NCBI GenBank assembly: GCA_032209605.1
Contig: JASFXZ010000016.1
Span: forward strand, 8,556,001 to 8,620,000
DNA: 64,000 nucleotides
Reading direction: 5' to 3'
DNA from: Mactromeris polynyma
Lineage: Eukaryota > Mollusca > Bivalvia > Venerida > Mactridae
Shown: in pieces, positions 12,501 through 27,500 of the stretch
Numbering within the stretch: position 1 is the first letter of the stretch
Layout of the letters: every line of letters starts with the position of its first letter
Notes under the pieces: model-generated
The model's database searches: none
What the model was told of the DNA's origin: nothing
Seen by the model: only the letters and a program-made list of their open reading frames with translations
Made by a program: the position numbers and the translations under genes

Positions 12501-15500
12501 TAAGGTAAGATTATACTTCTCCACATAGAATTCAATCATTTATAGTATTGTATTATGCCCTAGTGGAAGGAATTAGGTAATATTGTGTCGCTAATTTGGT
12601 TTATATGTCAATGAACCCTATTTTGGGGGAGACAAAAGGTGGAAGGTCACTTGGTAAGCTCTTAAATTTCTATTTACTTCCATGTTTACAAACAGCTCTT
12701 GTTTAACTGAACAGTGTTTGTTTCAAGACAGCTGTACTATCCAGATGTTACTCATTAATTTCAATGGTTTGGATGCATTCCTATGGTAACCACATAAATG
12801 CACAAACATAATTGGAAGTCAACTATAGGGAAAGACTTCAAGATAAATTATTTCATGGAACAAATAAAACTCAAAATTTTGCTGTGAAGTGTCTCTGCTG
12901 CTTTGTACAACACAACCTGACTTATTCTATAATGTTGCAACATTTGTATATTTTCAGGTACCTAGATTAGTGAAGGTAACACAAGCAGATTCTCCCTACT
13001 TCAAGATTATCAGTCCACATGATGTAGGACATAAGGTGGGACCTGGTTTACCTACAACATTCAGACTTCAGTTTACACCAGATGAAGTGAAGGTATGTTG
13101 GATACATTAAGTGTACTGCCCAAAATTAATGTAACTTCTTTATATAAGAAGACTACTGAGCACTGAATAAGTCATTTTGTTTATTGTGTTAGGCTTGGTC
13201 ACTCAAATAATAAAAAAGTGAAAAGTTTGAACAAATCAGTTTCACTTTAACAATATCTTTAGCTGATCTGTTTCGAATAAAACCAAGAGCTGTTGTAGTG
13301 GCTTTATCATTGTTGTTGTCATCTGCATCCACAAAAAGTTTAATGTTACGTTGAGCTCAGTTTCTGAGAGAGTATTGTTAATGTAACTTGCAGACAACTG
13401 TTTGCATTGCTTGTGGTGTTCTTGTTATATCTCGTTATTAAATATGAATGATTAAAAATTAATGTAGCGTTAAATATTCCTGCAGGGATGTCACTAAGGC
13501 TTGAGGTAGCAGGAAAATCGCTAAAAGTAGGCGGGCGTCTGTGTGGTGCTCCCCTTCATTAGGATCATTCATTCAAGAAAAGTTGCGGGTTGATGACGCT
13601 AAAGTTACTGGATAATTTCAGTGGCTTGCAACTCTCATTGACACCCCTGTTCCTGTACGTTTAAGAAAATAATTTCGGATAGTTTTTTTTCATTCCATAA
13701 TTTTGTCTTTTTCAGGATTACATGCATGAGCTTGTATGTATCACTGAACGTGAGAAGTTCATTGTACCAGTACGTGCTATTGGTGCAAGGTCTATACTGG
13801 ACTTTCCTGATGAAATCAACTTTCCTATCGGACCAGTGAAATACCCCAGTACAAAGACATTACTGGTCAGAAATATTGGAAACAAAGAAGCAAAATTTAC
13901 TATGTCATGCAAAAAGTGAGTATTTTTATCTAGCTTTATGACATAGGCAATGTGTATTGTGTAATATTATTAAAGTCTAACCAGTGCCATTCTCTGGCCA
14001 CAAGAGTTTGCAGAAGGTATTTATGGCCCAATAGTTTATTCCTTTTTTGTCCTTGTACTTTATAAACCTGTACAATTTAGTGTGTCTTGTATGAATTGTT
14101 ATAAGAAATACTTGTTATATTTCAGACCATTCTGCGTGACTCCAGAAATTGGAACATTGGCAGTAAACGACAGCATACAAGTGACTGTTGAATTTACACC
14201 TGACACAACTGGTGACCATCGTCGGGATCTCGTTGTTCATTATGACACTGGTGAAGATATTTTCATTAATTTGTACGGAGCAGCTCAAGATGCAAATGTA
14301 AGACTGGATAAGAATGCTCTCCGTATTGAAAACACATTCATCTCAATGGCCAATCAGAGAACAGTTACTATCAGCAACAGAACAGATGTTCTAGCTAAAT
14401 TCAGGTGGACACAGTTCGCTACACAAGAGGAAGAAGACCAACAGAAATACTCGTTAGTATTTGTACTTGATTAACTATGAGTTGTCTGTCCTTTTTATTG
14501 TCATGGATTGTAAATCAGGATTTATCTATTAGGTTTATGATGGCATTTTTAATTAGTTCTGATTTGTGCATGTGGTTCTCCCTGCTCCACATTTTTTCAC
14601 TTATCTATCTCTATTATGTTATGCCATAGGAAGAGTCAGAAGCTGTGATTCCTATTTAAGAATCTTGTACTGTAATGTGATATGCCCAGCATTGTCTGAA
14701 GTACAAACAGTGATTTCAACAGTGAATAGTATCATTAAGTTTTTTGCGGCACTGCTTAATGTTTCTATTTCTTAAGATTGGATTTTCTTTCAGTACCGTT
14801 ATAATATCCTGCGAGTGCTATACGTGACAAATATACCTAACCTATATCTCTTACTTGTAGAATCACAGCCTCTCTTGAGGAGGAAGAGAAGACCGACTCT
14901 GACAGATTTCTAGAAGAATGTATTCAGGATCCTTCTCTTAGAGACAAGCTGTCGATCCTTGGACGCACATTCAAAAATAGGAAACAGGTAACCAAAATCA
15001 AGCTCATAATAGAACAGTTCAGAAACATAACTTATTCTATTGTCTTGTCGTATTTCCTTTAATTTGAATGTATCTGAATGACAGAAACCGTCTGAATAAA
15101 TTGTTTAAGATAGCCATGTTCCATTGTGAGAGGTTATATTGTGTTCTTACTAGTCAGACAATGTGCCTTACATATTTTAAATGTTGGTAAGTATAATTCA
15201 CATCTTCATAGTTACAAGGATTAATTGAGAATTAAATGCTGGATTCTCCTGACTGGTAGTACTTCTTAAATTTTGTAAATTGGAAGATATTTTGTACAAT
15301 GTATTAAATTTGTCCGAAAACTTCAGTTACAAAGATAATTTTGTTTCTTTTAACAGCTGATACAAAATGATGAGATGTTGTTTAATGATGACGTAGTGAA
15401 AGTTGAACCTTGTGAGGGAGATATCTGGCCTCACTCAAGTGTGGACGTAAATGTTATCTTCAAACCTAGAGAAGCCAAAAGTTACAGTAGGACTGCCTTC

Positions 15501-18500
15501 TGTGATGTCACAGGCAGGGAGAGTCGCCTCCCTTTGAGAATTAAAGGAGAAGGAATTGGGCCTCGTGTGCAGTTCTCCCTTGAAACATTGGATTTGGGAA
15601 ATATTTTCATTGGATCCAAACATTACTATGAAATTGTTATGGCAAACAAAGGAGACATTGATGCTATTTACAGTGTAATACCAAACCAGTCTGTGTTTGG
15701 ACCATGCTTCACGTTCAATCCAGCTGAAGGTATTGTGATGCCTGGTGGACACCAAGCCATACAAGTGTCATTTACAAGTCCTTATCTTGGTGACTTTGAG
15801 GAAGAGTTCTCATTTCAAGTGGACGGACAACCTGATTTACTGAAAGTTCTCTTCACGTAAGTTAATTTAAATAATTTTCAGATAAGCCTAAACTGCCATT
15901 TTAGCTGGGGAGTAATAATAACTAAAGTCATGACATGCCATTTCTAATATTGTGATGTAAATAAGTGTTTTTGTTCTTTCTATTAATTTATAAGATCTTT
16001 AAACTTCTTGTCTTGTTCTTCACATGGGTTTTTCATACATTCAGGTCAAGGGTTGGTGCCCTATCACCATGTCTCCCTAATGTTTGAGCTTTGACTAATT
16101 TATTTCCTGATGATTTCATATTGAATGTAACTTTACAGTCTTGGATGTTTTTTCTTTTCAGTGGTTCTGTGATTGGCCCAACATTCCAGTTTGATGTACC
16201 AAGACTGAAGTTTGGAACAGTGTCATTTGGTAAAGAATGTTTATATCAATAAACTGTTTCTTATATATAATTTTTTTCAATAATGATGGTGTTTTCTATC
16301 TGTCTGTATTATATATTTGTATTCTTATTTAAAACGGTACTAATATTTAGAAAATCTAGGAAACTGTGTATATAATGATGAAGATGTTTTTATAAAATGT
16401 AATTGTTGATTGTATGTGTTTTCTACTTCACAAAGCAAAACACTGTTGAACCATATCTGGCTTGACATTTTTGTATCTTGTCTTTGTACAATGTATTTGC
16501 CATGCTCCTGTATACTAGGTAATGAACTTCAGCAAACCCAAGCAAGTTTAGAAAGTGATTGTTTGCAGTATGTGTAATCAAAAGAGTATTTGACTTTGAA
16601 CTTTCATCGATTGTAATTTTCAATTTCAGGTTTCTTGAACAAGAAGAAATGCACATTAACTAACACATCTTTGGTGCCCATGAAATTTCACTTGAGGGTA
16701 CCAGGTGATGGAGTTACAGATAGCATTTGTGGGACAAGTGATATAGACAGTGCCCGCAGTGAGATGGGGTCACCATCTTTAAATCGAAATACAGGACCTC
16801 CCCGAGAGTTTGAAATCATTCCAGCATCAGGGACCATACCACCACAAAGCGAGATCAAAGTGACTGTGCATTTTATTTCAAACAGTATAAAGAAATATGA
16901 GATGAATCTTGTTGTTGATGTGGATAACGTGGGTGAAGAAATTGTGTCCTTACCTGTCACAGCTAAGTAAGTCAGTTCAAGTGTACCATATTGTTATGCT
17001 CTGTTGAATATAAGTTACAAAATGTCTGGATATTCTTAATACATGTACTGTGAACACCAAGTAAAGGTGGCACATGTCCTAAAGAAAACATTTAAAATTC
17101 AATCCAAAAGTGATATTCATTCAGTACACATGACTTATCGTACCTCCAGTGGTGAAGACTGTTGAACACTAGCTGCTTGTTATGACATTCTGCTTTAATT
17201 TTCATATTTCAAATTCGTTTGGTAAAATAATTAGTTCATAAAAATGTATTATCAAATTCCTATACACTTGCTATGATAACTTCTACATTTACTTCTATTA
17301 CAGGTGCATTGTACCACTTATTACTGTACTGAGTCCGATTCTTGACTATGGTCGATGCTTTTTGCGACATCCATATGAACATACAATCAAGCTTCACAAT
17401 GACTCGGATCTTCCAGCAAAGTATGAGCTTGTACAACAGCAGTCTACAGAGATAGCTCCTATATGGTTCAAGAGTCCACAACCAAAGGTTAGCATATTGT
17501 GAGATTTTGATTCAGCGGTTGATGTTTTTTGTTACAGTTTAGTTACTCATATTTTTTTCTTTAATTAGTGGCAAATTGCTGATAAAGTTTGCCTTTGTTA
17601 CCTGAATAAAAATGGCTCAATTCAGTTTTAAAAATTGTTCGATTAAACTCATATAAACTCGGTGAGACTCAAAAGTAACTTAATTCACTGAAATAGTTGA
17701 TGTCTCCCTCATGATATGATTGATATCCCCATGGCAACCTCCTACATTGTATATGTGCTGTTGTATTTCAGGGTATTGTTGATCCACACTCGGTATTGGA
17801 TCTTCCACTGGTCATTGAGCCACAGATGCTTGAAGAACAAGATGTTGTGGCCAATATTGCTATATTTGGTAGTCCTGATCCTGATCTGGTAAATACTAGT
17901 GCAAATTGTACAGAATTAATTATATCATAATGAGAAATAATGTGAATTTGAAGCTAGGCAAAATTTAATTGGAAACTTATGTTTTAGAGTTTCATGGTAT
18001 CTAAGATTTGGAATATAAGTAAGACTTAGTAATAATAATGATCTAGATTTCCTCTGTCTCTCGAATGTGTCTAAATATAGGTCATATAACAATTAAAAGT
18101 GTATGCATTGGATTTTCACAAAATGTACTTGCAATTCTGTGTTTATTTTAAAGGTTGTATTTGATTTGTAATTTGTTTGTAAGTAAGGTGGAGTTGAATT
18201 TGAATTATTCATTATGTATGTTTACTTTCAGCCTGTACATGTGGCCTGTATCGGTGAAGGACCTGTGGTACATGTTATGCCACTGGAACTAGACTGGGGT
18301 ACAGTACCTGTGTTACAGGATAAACCAAAGAAAATCCTCCTCTCGAATGAGTCACTGATACCAGCAAGATTCACTGCTCATATGGTTAGTAAATTCTAAA
18401 ATAATCAATTACATTATACACTAAAAATAGCTATAGTAAAACCTCAACAATAAGACCACCATTGGGAACCTTGAAAACTCGTCTTCTTATTGAGGTGGTC

Positions 18501-21500
18501 TTAACATTGAGGTGGTCTTGAGCTGAGGTTTTACTGTACTAGTAGGTGTCTTGGTAACCTAATTGTGAATTTTCTTTTCCATTTCAGAAACAGAAATTTT
18601 TAATATCCTCTTAACCTGAGTCGAAGTTAATTAAAAAATTTACAGTCAAATATGCATAATGCTAAATATAAGACTATAATGCGGAACAAAAGATCCTTCA
18701 TAAACCACAAAGTTACAACATTGTTTAATTCAATTACTTAGATATTAAAACTTATAATTCATGTAGTCAATGTAATTGAATTAGAGAATAGATGTGGATC
18801 AGACTACTGAAAACTGTATATGTGTTTGTGATGTTGATTTAGAATATATGTATAATGTACATGTATGTATACTGTTTGTTACAGGTGAGACCTAAGACTG
18901 TATATCGTGTTGAACCAGAGGATGGAGAGATACCACCAGGGAGAAGTTTAGAAATTACAGTCACTGCTTGTCTTAGTGATTGTGTAAGGTATGTATAGAA
19001 TGGTAAATTGTTCTCTAGGTTTTTTACATAAAAAAATGCAGAGTATAGACACAATTCTGTTTCTATTTTGAAGAATAGTTCCTGGCTTTGTTGATTGTAT
19101 AAGCAGTACATCGAATATAGAAAGCAGTACTCCTGTTATTCTTGTTTGAGTAACTTCTCATGCTTGTTTTCAATGAAAGAAGATATAGTAATTGGTATTT
19201 GCCCTTAACTCAGCAATTGGTTTAATTAGATATCTGCCAAAGAATTCTACCAAGATGTGTTAATTAGTGAGACAAATTAGAACATACTTGTTGTATATTT
19301 TCAGGTTTCATGATAAATTACAAGTGAATTTCATTGAAAGTCAGACCCGTCATATTCCACTTGTATCATACGGACAAGGTACCACCATTGTATCTGACCC
19401 ACCATTGACACCCCATCTTGATCTTGGACCTAACTTCAGGTTTGTTCATTGTATAATTGTGAAGTGAGACCTTATTTTGCAATAACACATGCAGAACTTA
19501 TAATGAAGACTAGTGAAGATTTTATTGCATGAGTAAAAATGCACAGAATGAATAGTCAGCATCTTCGCCAGGGGAGTAGTAATGTTGTGTATTGGGGTTG
19601 GCTGCTCAACTGGGAGGTTGATGGTTTGAACCCAGAAAAGGTCATGACCACACCTCCACATAAGACCAGTACTGGGTTTTCAAGGAACAGGGCTTGAGAG
19701 TGATTCAGATAAGCAGGATGCTGGCATCACAATCGAGCTTGAATGTATTTCCATATTATAGCATTTTCATTGTAACAGTGCAATTTATTTCTATTATTTT
19801 TCATTACCAAAACTTGAATTTATTTGACTAGTAAAATGTTTGAGCTGTCGTTGTGTTTTATATACTTTATTCTTTATTCTTCTTTTTCTCATCAACAGCA
19901 ATCGGCCATATTGTAAGGTATTCCATCTGACAAACAAAGGGAGACGACACCAACAACTTGTATGGAGTATGGATGGATTCTCTCCCATTGCTAAAGCCAA
20001 GAAAGAAATGCAGAGTTACAACCCTCTTGATATGAAAAACAGGGTATGGAATGGGTGTTGCTATTAAATAAATATCATTTGTTTGATCAATTTGTGATGT
20101 TATCATTCCAAAAGTTTATAACTGAGTGTTAAAAAGTTTTCTGTATTGTTTACGTTAAATACAGTTGGACCTCGCTCATTTGAAGTCATCAGGTATTTTA
20201 CTTGTTTCAAATGATACCACAAGTGTTCGGATAGAAGATTGTCGAATAAACGAGATTTGACTGTATTTACAATTTCCTGTACAGTAAGTTAACAAATGGA
20301 TATTCTCAAGAAACAATTAAGTATAAAGCTGCCAATGTCTTATGATTCTTATTGTGATATTATTTGTTTACAGAATCAGCCACCACCACCACTACCTGCT
20401 GTGCCTGTCTTCAAAGTAACACCAAACAGGTTTGATCTTCCACCAGGTACTAGCATTGATCTGAAACTAGAAGGATTCGTGTCCAGGTATGTATTAGGGC
20501 AATTCAAATTCGCATTAAAAAGTAGAGTCATTATTTAATATCCACTCAAATACTTTACTAATTGGTCACTTTTTATGCCATCATATTTTCTTTATATACA
20601 ATAAACCAACTAAACAAGTTGTACTACAGCACTTCAGTGTGATTGATAGGAAAATCTTTAAAATGCGAATTTTTATGTTTCGGGTTGCTAACTCATAAAT
20701 GTCTAAGAATTTTGAATGGGAACCAAACATTTTTTGTTTCTCATTTTACTCTTTCTCATGCAAGTAGTACAAGTAGCAGGATTTTATGAAATTGACATTT
20801 CTGCATCAAAATATTGTTGATTATATAGTAACAATTCACGGGAGTCAAAGTTGACTGGTGTGTTATTATCACTTGAAAAATTCCTTATTGTTACTTAAAC
20901 TTTCTTTCATTGACTTTCTTACACATTTGAGATATATGTATGTGACAGTAATTATGCAAGATGTTTTGTTTATGTAGTCCACAGTTTGTGAAGGAGAAGA
21001 TGCTATGTCATGCTATAATAGGACGTCAGGGTGGCAAGGAACTTATTATGAAAGTTGACATCTCCAGTGACTTCATCAGTCCATTACTTGAGTTCTCTAC
21101 AAAGAGTGTATTTTTCAGAGTAGACAAGGTGAGCTTATACTTCTACAGTTCAGTACAATAGCATCGTTGTTGTTTTCGTAAAAAAATGAAATTTGAATGT
21201 ACTAGAATCCTATCTATTGGTGTATGTTTTAGTAAATAGTCCACTGTGTATTTTGTGAATAATAACATCTTGTGGATGAAATATGCATATAAAGTATTAG
21301 AACAGTTGATTTCAGATGATAATCTATGTGAAATTTTCTTGTCCAGTTTAGTAAAAAAGCTTTAATAAACTTCTATTAATCTTATAGATCTATACTAGAT
21401 GTGATTCTTAACATGTATATCATAACTATTGCAGCAACCTGGTGATGCCTTGGAAGTACAAACAAGAGAATTAGTGATCAGTAATGTATCAACATTACCA

Positions 21501-24500
21501 CTTACCGCTGGACTGAAACTATCGCAACCTTTCCAGATACTGCTTGATGATGGATCGGAAGTTTCTGAGACAGTATGTATACATTGTAATTTTGATAATG
21601 CTGCTTAATTGTTCCACACTGACACTCATACGGATTCATATTCTGTATAACATGACTGGATTTAACTGATCAAAGTATTTTTATATTGTGTATTTTCTTA
21701 ATCATTTTTTGTTTCGTCTGAAAATACTTCAGTAGATTGAAAAATGTTGAAGATTGAATAGATCTTACATTATAATGTATGATTTTTGTCTGAATCATTT
21801 TTCTGTTTTTGTTCCACTCTTTGCCTGTATTTTTATGAAGCATGTCGGATATAGTTTCTGTTGTAAAATCATACTAAATGCATGTGATTTCTATTTTGCT
21901 TATACAGGAAGTACATCTGGATATTGGTAAGAACTATACATTAAGGATCAGATTTGACCCTGCCTACAAGGATGACCTTCACATTCGTACAATTGATGAG
22001 GTGCTTCATATAACATACAAGGAACATCCGCACATTGTAAGTATCTATCCTATCATGGTATTAGTTATTGTAATATACCTTACTTTTGTATGATTCTGAT
22101 TGATAACTTGTGATCTGTCCACATGTCATATGTAGAGCATTTTTGTCTGCCAGAGGTAGAATGAATAATGAATGTTTTCACTTCTATAAACTGAATGAAA
22201 TGATTGAAGTTGTCAATATCTGTGCATTGTATATAATGCTTTATAACATGTTAATGGTGTCAACAAAACTGGCAAATCAATCACTTGTAATTGTATGGGT
22301 TTCTTTTTCAGGATTACATTGCTCTGAGGGGAGAAGTGTATTTCCCTAATCTTGAATTTGAGAAATCTGTGATGGACTTTGGATGTATCCTCAATGATAC
22401 TGAAGTTACTAGATATGTGAATATCACTAACAACAGTCCTATGATTGTTAAATATAGGTACGTCATCTAATTTAACAACAATATCTCCCCAGAAGAAAAA
22501 TAATTCTATCATATACACATGTTTTCAAATTAATGGCTAATTGAGGATGCTTGTGTAAGACTAATATAATGCAATAAAACGTTGCCTAAGCTGATGTGTG
22601 GTAACTTGAAACAGGTTTTTTTTGTTCCTTGAAGGGAAAGAAAGGCTGTGGGTTCTTAGGCTGCTGGCTTCTTTGTCCTACCGTGTTCAGAAGCACATTT
22701 GAAAACCTGAAATTGTCTGTGCCCTTTTTACTGTCTTTCTGATTTGTTTTGTTCTCTTGACAGGAATTTGCACAATCTGCAACCTTTCAGTCTTTATTGA
22801 CTTCTTACCTTGAAGCAGCTGAATTAGTTATACATCAAATATTCATGTTTCAGATGGTCATTTTTGATTGGTTCTGAGCCTTGTACAGTTATCAATCATC
22901 CTGTGAAGCCATTGTCACCAGTAGTTGAAGATATGGTTGTAGAGGAGGAAGAGGAACAAATGGGAGAAGAGAATGAAGAACTATGTCAAGCTCCACCTGC
23001 AGAACTATCTGAACCTGAACCTCAAGTTGAAGTTATTATACAAGAAGCTACTGAGATAAAAGACGAAGAACCTGAGAAATCTGAAATGGAAGCAACCAAA
23101 GAGGTAGAGTTAACACTTGAATCTTTACTGTACATTTTTTCATTTTGTACATAAAACTGAAATGACTTTTGAAATTGAAAAAAATCTGCTTTCATTTCTT
23201 GATTTCAAAATCCCTTATTTTGAAGAGGCCTTATGGAGCACATTTTATTTGTATTTTATATGTAGATTTAAACAACATTTGAACAACAAGATTTGATTTG
23301 GAATGCAGTACTTTGGTGGTGCAATGAGAATTGAGGAATGCTGAGATGTGCTGTTATTACTTATAAATATTTCAGAACATATATGTACTTTATTGATGAA
23401 CAACAGATTTGTATAACTATGTGTTTTAAAGGTCATTCTCATTTTAGCCATTATTTACTGGTGTCAATGAAACTAATGAATAATTTGTTATATATAGGAA
23501 GGGGAAATTATTGATACAACTGGAAGTCTATCCCCAGTAAAATCTCCTGATACCACAAGGGATGCTGATGATAATCGAAGTTTTGATCAGAAAACTGGAA
23601 CACCAAATGTTTCAGAATTACACTCAGAAGATGCTCCAGAGAAGGTTGTTATATGTAGCTGATCTTTACTGTCTCATCTTGTAGACGCCTGTCTCTCCGA
23701 CTATGATCACTTCCTCTTCCTCTTTCACTTGAATGTTTGTCTAAGTTTATCTTTAATCTGATCTGTATGAAATTCTTCTTTCAGCATACTTGTATCGTTT
23801 CTTTCAGGTGATTTTACCTCTCTATGTGTCATACCTCTGTTGTTTATGTACTTCTGTTTTCCTCTTCTTTTATCTGTCTTTCAGTATCAGTATTGTTTTC
23901 ATTTCTCTCATCTTCAGTTTCTTTTTCTTACATGTAGCAAAACACTAGAAACTGACTGATTATGTATTATACTTTTTTCCTCTCCCTGTTGATTTTAATT
24001 CTCGATTCCATTTATCATTTTTTTAAGTGTATGTCAACTCATTATAATGGCTGTCTGGGAACAGACAAATTTTAAAAACAAGACAAGAATATTACTTCTG
24101 TTTGAAACACATAACATTTTATTTGAATCCCAGTGACTTTACAACAAATTTCTAAATAATGAGCCAGTAAACTATATTCTAGGCAGTTTTATGGTACATT
24201 ATGCCCCTTTTATGGAAGCGTTTGACATCAATTTGGAATTCAGAAATAAATTATTTTTACTAGCATTTCCTCATCATTCTTATATGGCAGATTTCATACA
24301 GGGTGACAAAATTAGAAAAAAATATTACACTGTTATCATGATCATTGATTGAATATGAACCTGATGTTTACAGGGTCAACTTGAACAGGAAGGTACATGT
24401 GAGGATGAGAGTAAGAAAGCTGAGGGTGGTGACACAACTGGTCTCAGACTCAGTCTAGAATCCCTTGCAGAAGAAGACTTTGATGAGGATCCACTGAAGA

Positions 24501-27500
24501 CTAACAGAGCCCTTGCAGCTCTGCTTGAGACTGAGAGAGGTCAGAGTAGCACACCCATTGGTGTAGAAGAGGTATACACATTTTATATTCCTTGATTTTT
24601 GCTGAATAACTATGTTTGTTATGTATTAGAAATCTCTTTGCATCATTGTTTCATGACTATATCCTCAAGAAAGGAGGTCAGCCCTAAACATTTTAAACAG
24701 TAACATTAGCATTGGATTATGATGGAACTATGTGAAAGTCTTAGTTTCAAACTTATTATGATAAAAAATAAATACTCAGTTAACTGCTGTGGTATAAAGT
24801 GAAGTTTGGTGTTATTTTGATTTTGTTGTTTTACAACGTTGTTCTTATGGGGTTCAAATCAATTGTAAATACCTCAAACTGTTTATACACTGTGATACTG
24901 ATGTATGCTATTCTTTAGGTGTTTGACATTCTACCATTGTATGGAACATTACAACCTGGTGACACTGAGCAGGTTACCATGACGTTCTATGGTCATGCTG
25001 ATATCTGGGGAGAAGCTAAGGCTATATGTGAAGTGGAAGGTGGACCTACATACGAGATCGTACTGAAGGGAGAGGCATCGTTGGTCAACTATAGCTTTGA
25101 TTGCAGGGAGATTCACTATGGCAAACAGGTGATGACTTGTTCTTGACTCTTGCACTGTTGCAGTCAGACAAACCATTGTGTTGCTGTCCTCAAATATGAG
25201 GAAACCATTTCTGTATTTTATCAGATCCTTAAACAAGATTCACATTTACTGTTTACGACAATGATAAGAAATTTTCTTCTGAATGAATTCCTATTTTTAT
25301 ATACTACCTGCCACCGTAATGGTTAACGGGAGATGATTATTTATTTACTTATTGTTAAGGTTGTTTTATATTGGTAATAGCTTTGGTACTTTTTGAATAA
25401 TACTCTTTTGTTTCCAACAGATGTATGACCATATTGCTACCACAGAAATTACTTTGATGAATACAGGAAAAGTTGGCTTTGATTTCTGCTGCCTTAATCT
25501 AGATCCAGCTTTGGCCAAGAAACCAAAACCCGGAGTACCAATCATGGTACCTCATGCTGTAAGTAACTTTTTGATGTGTCTTGTAAAAATGATTTATGTT
25601 ATCTACTTAGGAAATAATCTAATGACTATATAGTCTACTGTGTGTGTCTGAGAAGCTCCATTTTCATTTCTCTGCCTTGTATGAATTGCATTGATGTATT
25701 AATGAGTTTTAGGATAAATAGCGATAATGTTCAGACTGTACTTAATGCTTAGGCATTTGTTTCTCTAGCTTTATTATTTCCTAGCTTATATCTGTGTAAA
25801 TGTTAACATTTATGTGTTCCGTTATAAAGAACAATAGCTGAAAACTTTAGTTGTAGTTTAATCGTTTTCCAGTTTTATTTTCAGATGAAAATTTTATTTA
25901 GCACTGTGTATTTTGAATGTGTTTTACCAAAGCATTATGTTTTGTCTCTTTGTCTGTGTGTTGATAAACATAATAGTAAACCATTTGATTGTAATTTTCA
26001 GGGATATATTGAACCAATGAGTGAACAAAAACTGACTATTAAATACCTTCCTGGTGTACCTGAAAAGTTTGATAAATGTTTCCGAGTCCAGGTAGCTCAT
26101 TTCGAGCCAGATCTGATTACAATACATGGAGAGGGAGTGTTTCCCAGAATCTCGCTGGATCTACCGAGAGTGTCTGACGGAACTTATACCACACTAGTGA
26201 AACAAGCTAAGGCTAATGTATATAAACGTACAATGGAGAACTACAATGCAAAGTCAAGTCCGAGTGTAGCTCACCCATTAGGACAGCATATGGCGTCGGA
26301 GAATCTACTGGTTGCTCAGTCACAGGTAATGTAAAGTTTTCTGTTAGATTTGTATGTGTTACTATGCATTTTGTGTTTGAATCCCAAAATTTGTAAAATA
26401 ATTATAAATAGATCACGCAGCTGTTCATATTCATGACACATTATATTTTGTGCTTATCTTTGGTTTAGCACAATTTTTCTCCTTTGGGTACAATAAGCCA
26501 TTATATTCATCTTGATGCAGAACCTTGAAACAACAGGCTGGTTCAGCATAAAATTATTGGTAAAATGGAAAGAAAACTGTTACAATTTATCTTTAACAAA
26601 AGTTGATTCAATGTTGAAACAGTAAATGTCATTTCAATCTTCATTATGATTACCTGATAGCAGATAGTTTCATAGCTCAGATTAAGGTATTTAGCTTCAC
26701 TTAGTACAGCATTTCATTACATGTTTCGTAATATGGTTAGTCATACTCATAGTGGATGATATGATCAAGTCTTTGACACAAAGGCCCACTGATTTTTATT
26801 TTAAACTTACATTTTTATGATTTTACTAATACTAGGACGCACAACAAGATGTGGTAAGTGGTTTGTTAGACTGGTGTTGGTTGTATTCCCCACAAATAAT
26901 TCATTGTGCATTGACAACAATCAATAAACACAATCATCTCACTGTGTGGAAGAATTCAGTGTTCTTACATCTCATATACATGTTCATTATGAACTTGGTG
27001 TCTTAAAATTGTATTATAACTCAAAGTCAAACATGTTTTGCATTAAATGGAAATGTCTGTTATACATAGTTCCCGTATCTACAATATTTACCTCCCTTGT
27101 TTTTAACTGTCAGCCATTTTGATAGGCAAAACTGATAAGCCCTTATAGGAGAAATTTCCAAATATGTGATAATTGAGAAAATATCACGAGAATTTGCATG
27201 TGACAACCACTTTTTCTTCAACTTACTGAGCCAAGTGCCCAAATAAGCATAATGAATAAGTTATTTTTTATATATCGGATAAGTTTATCATCGTTTACAT
27301 TATATTCCCCATAAACTTTAAGGAAATTTGCCTATCAAAATGGCCAACAATTCAGAACAAGGGAGGTAAATATTGTAGATGTGAGAACTATGTTTTGTTT
27401 GATACCCTCCTTGTATGTGCAAAACCCCTAACAGCTTTGCTGGGTGCCTTTAGATTGATTAAGTCCTTAGATGCAACAGTGCTTGGGAGCTGCCTGGCTT

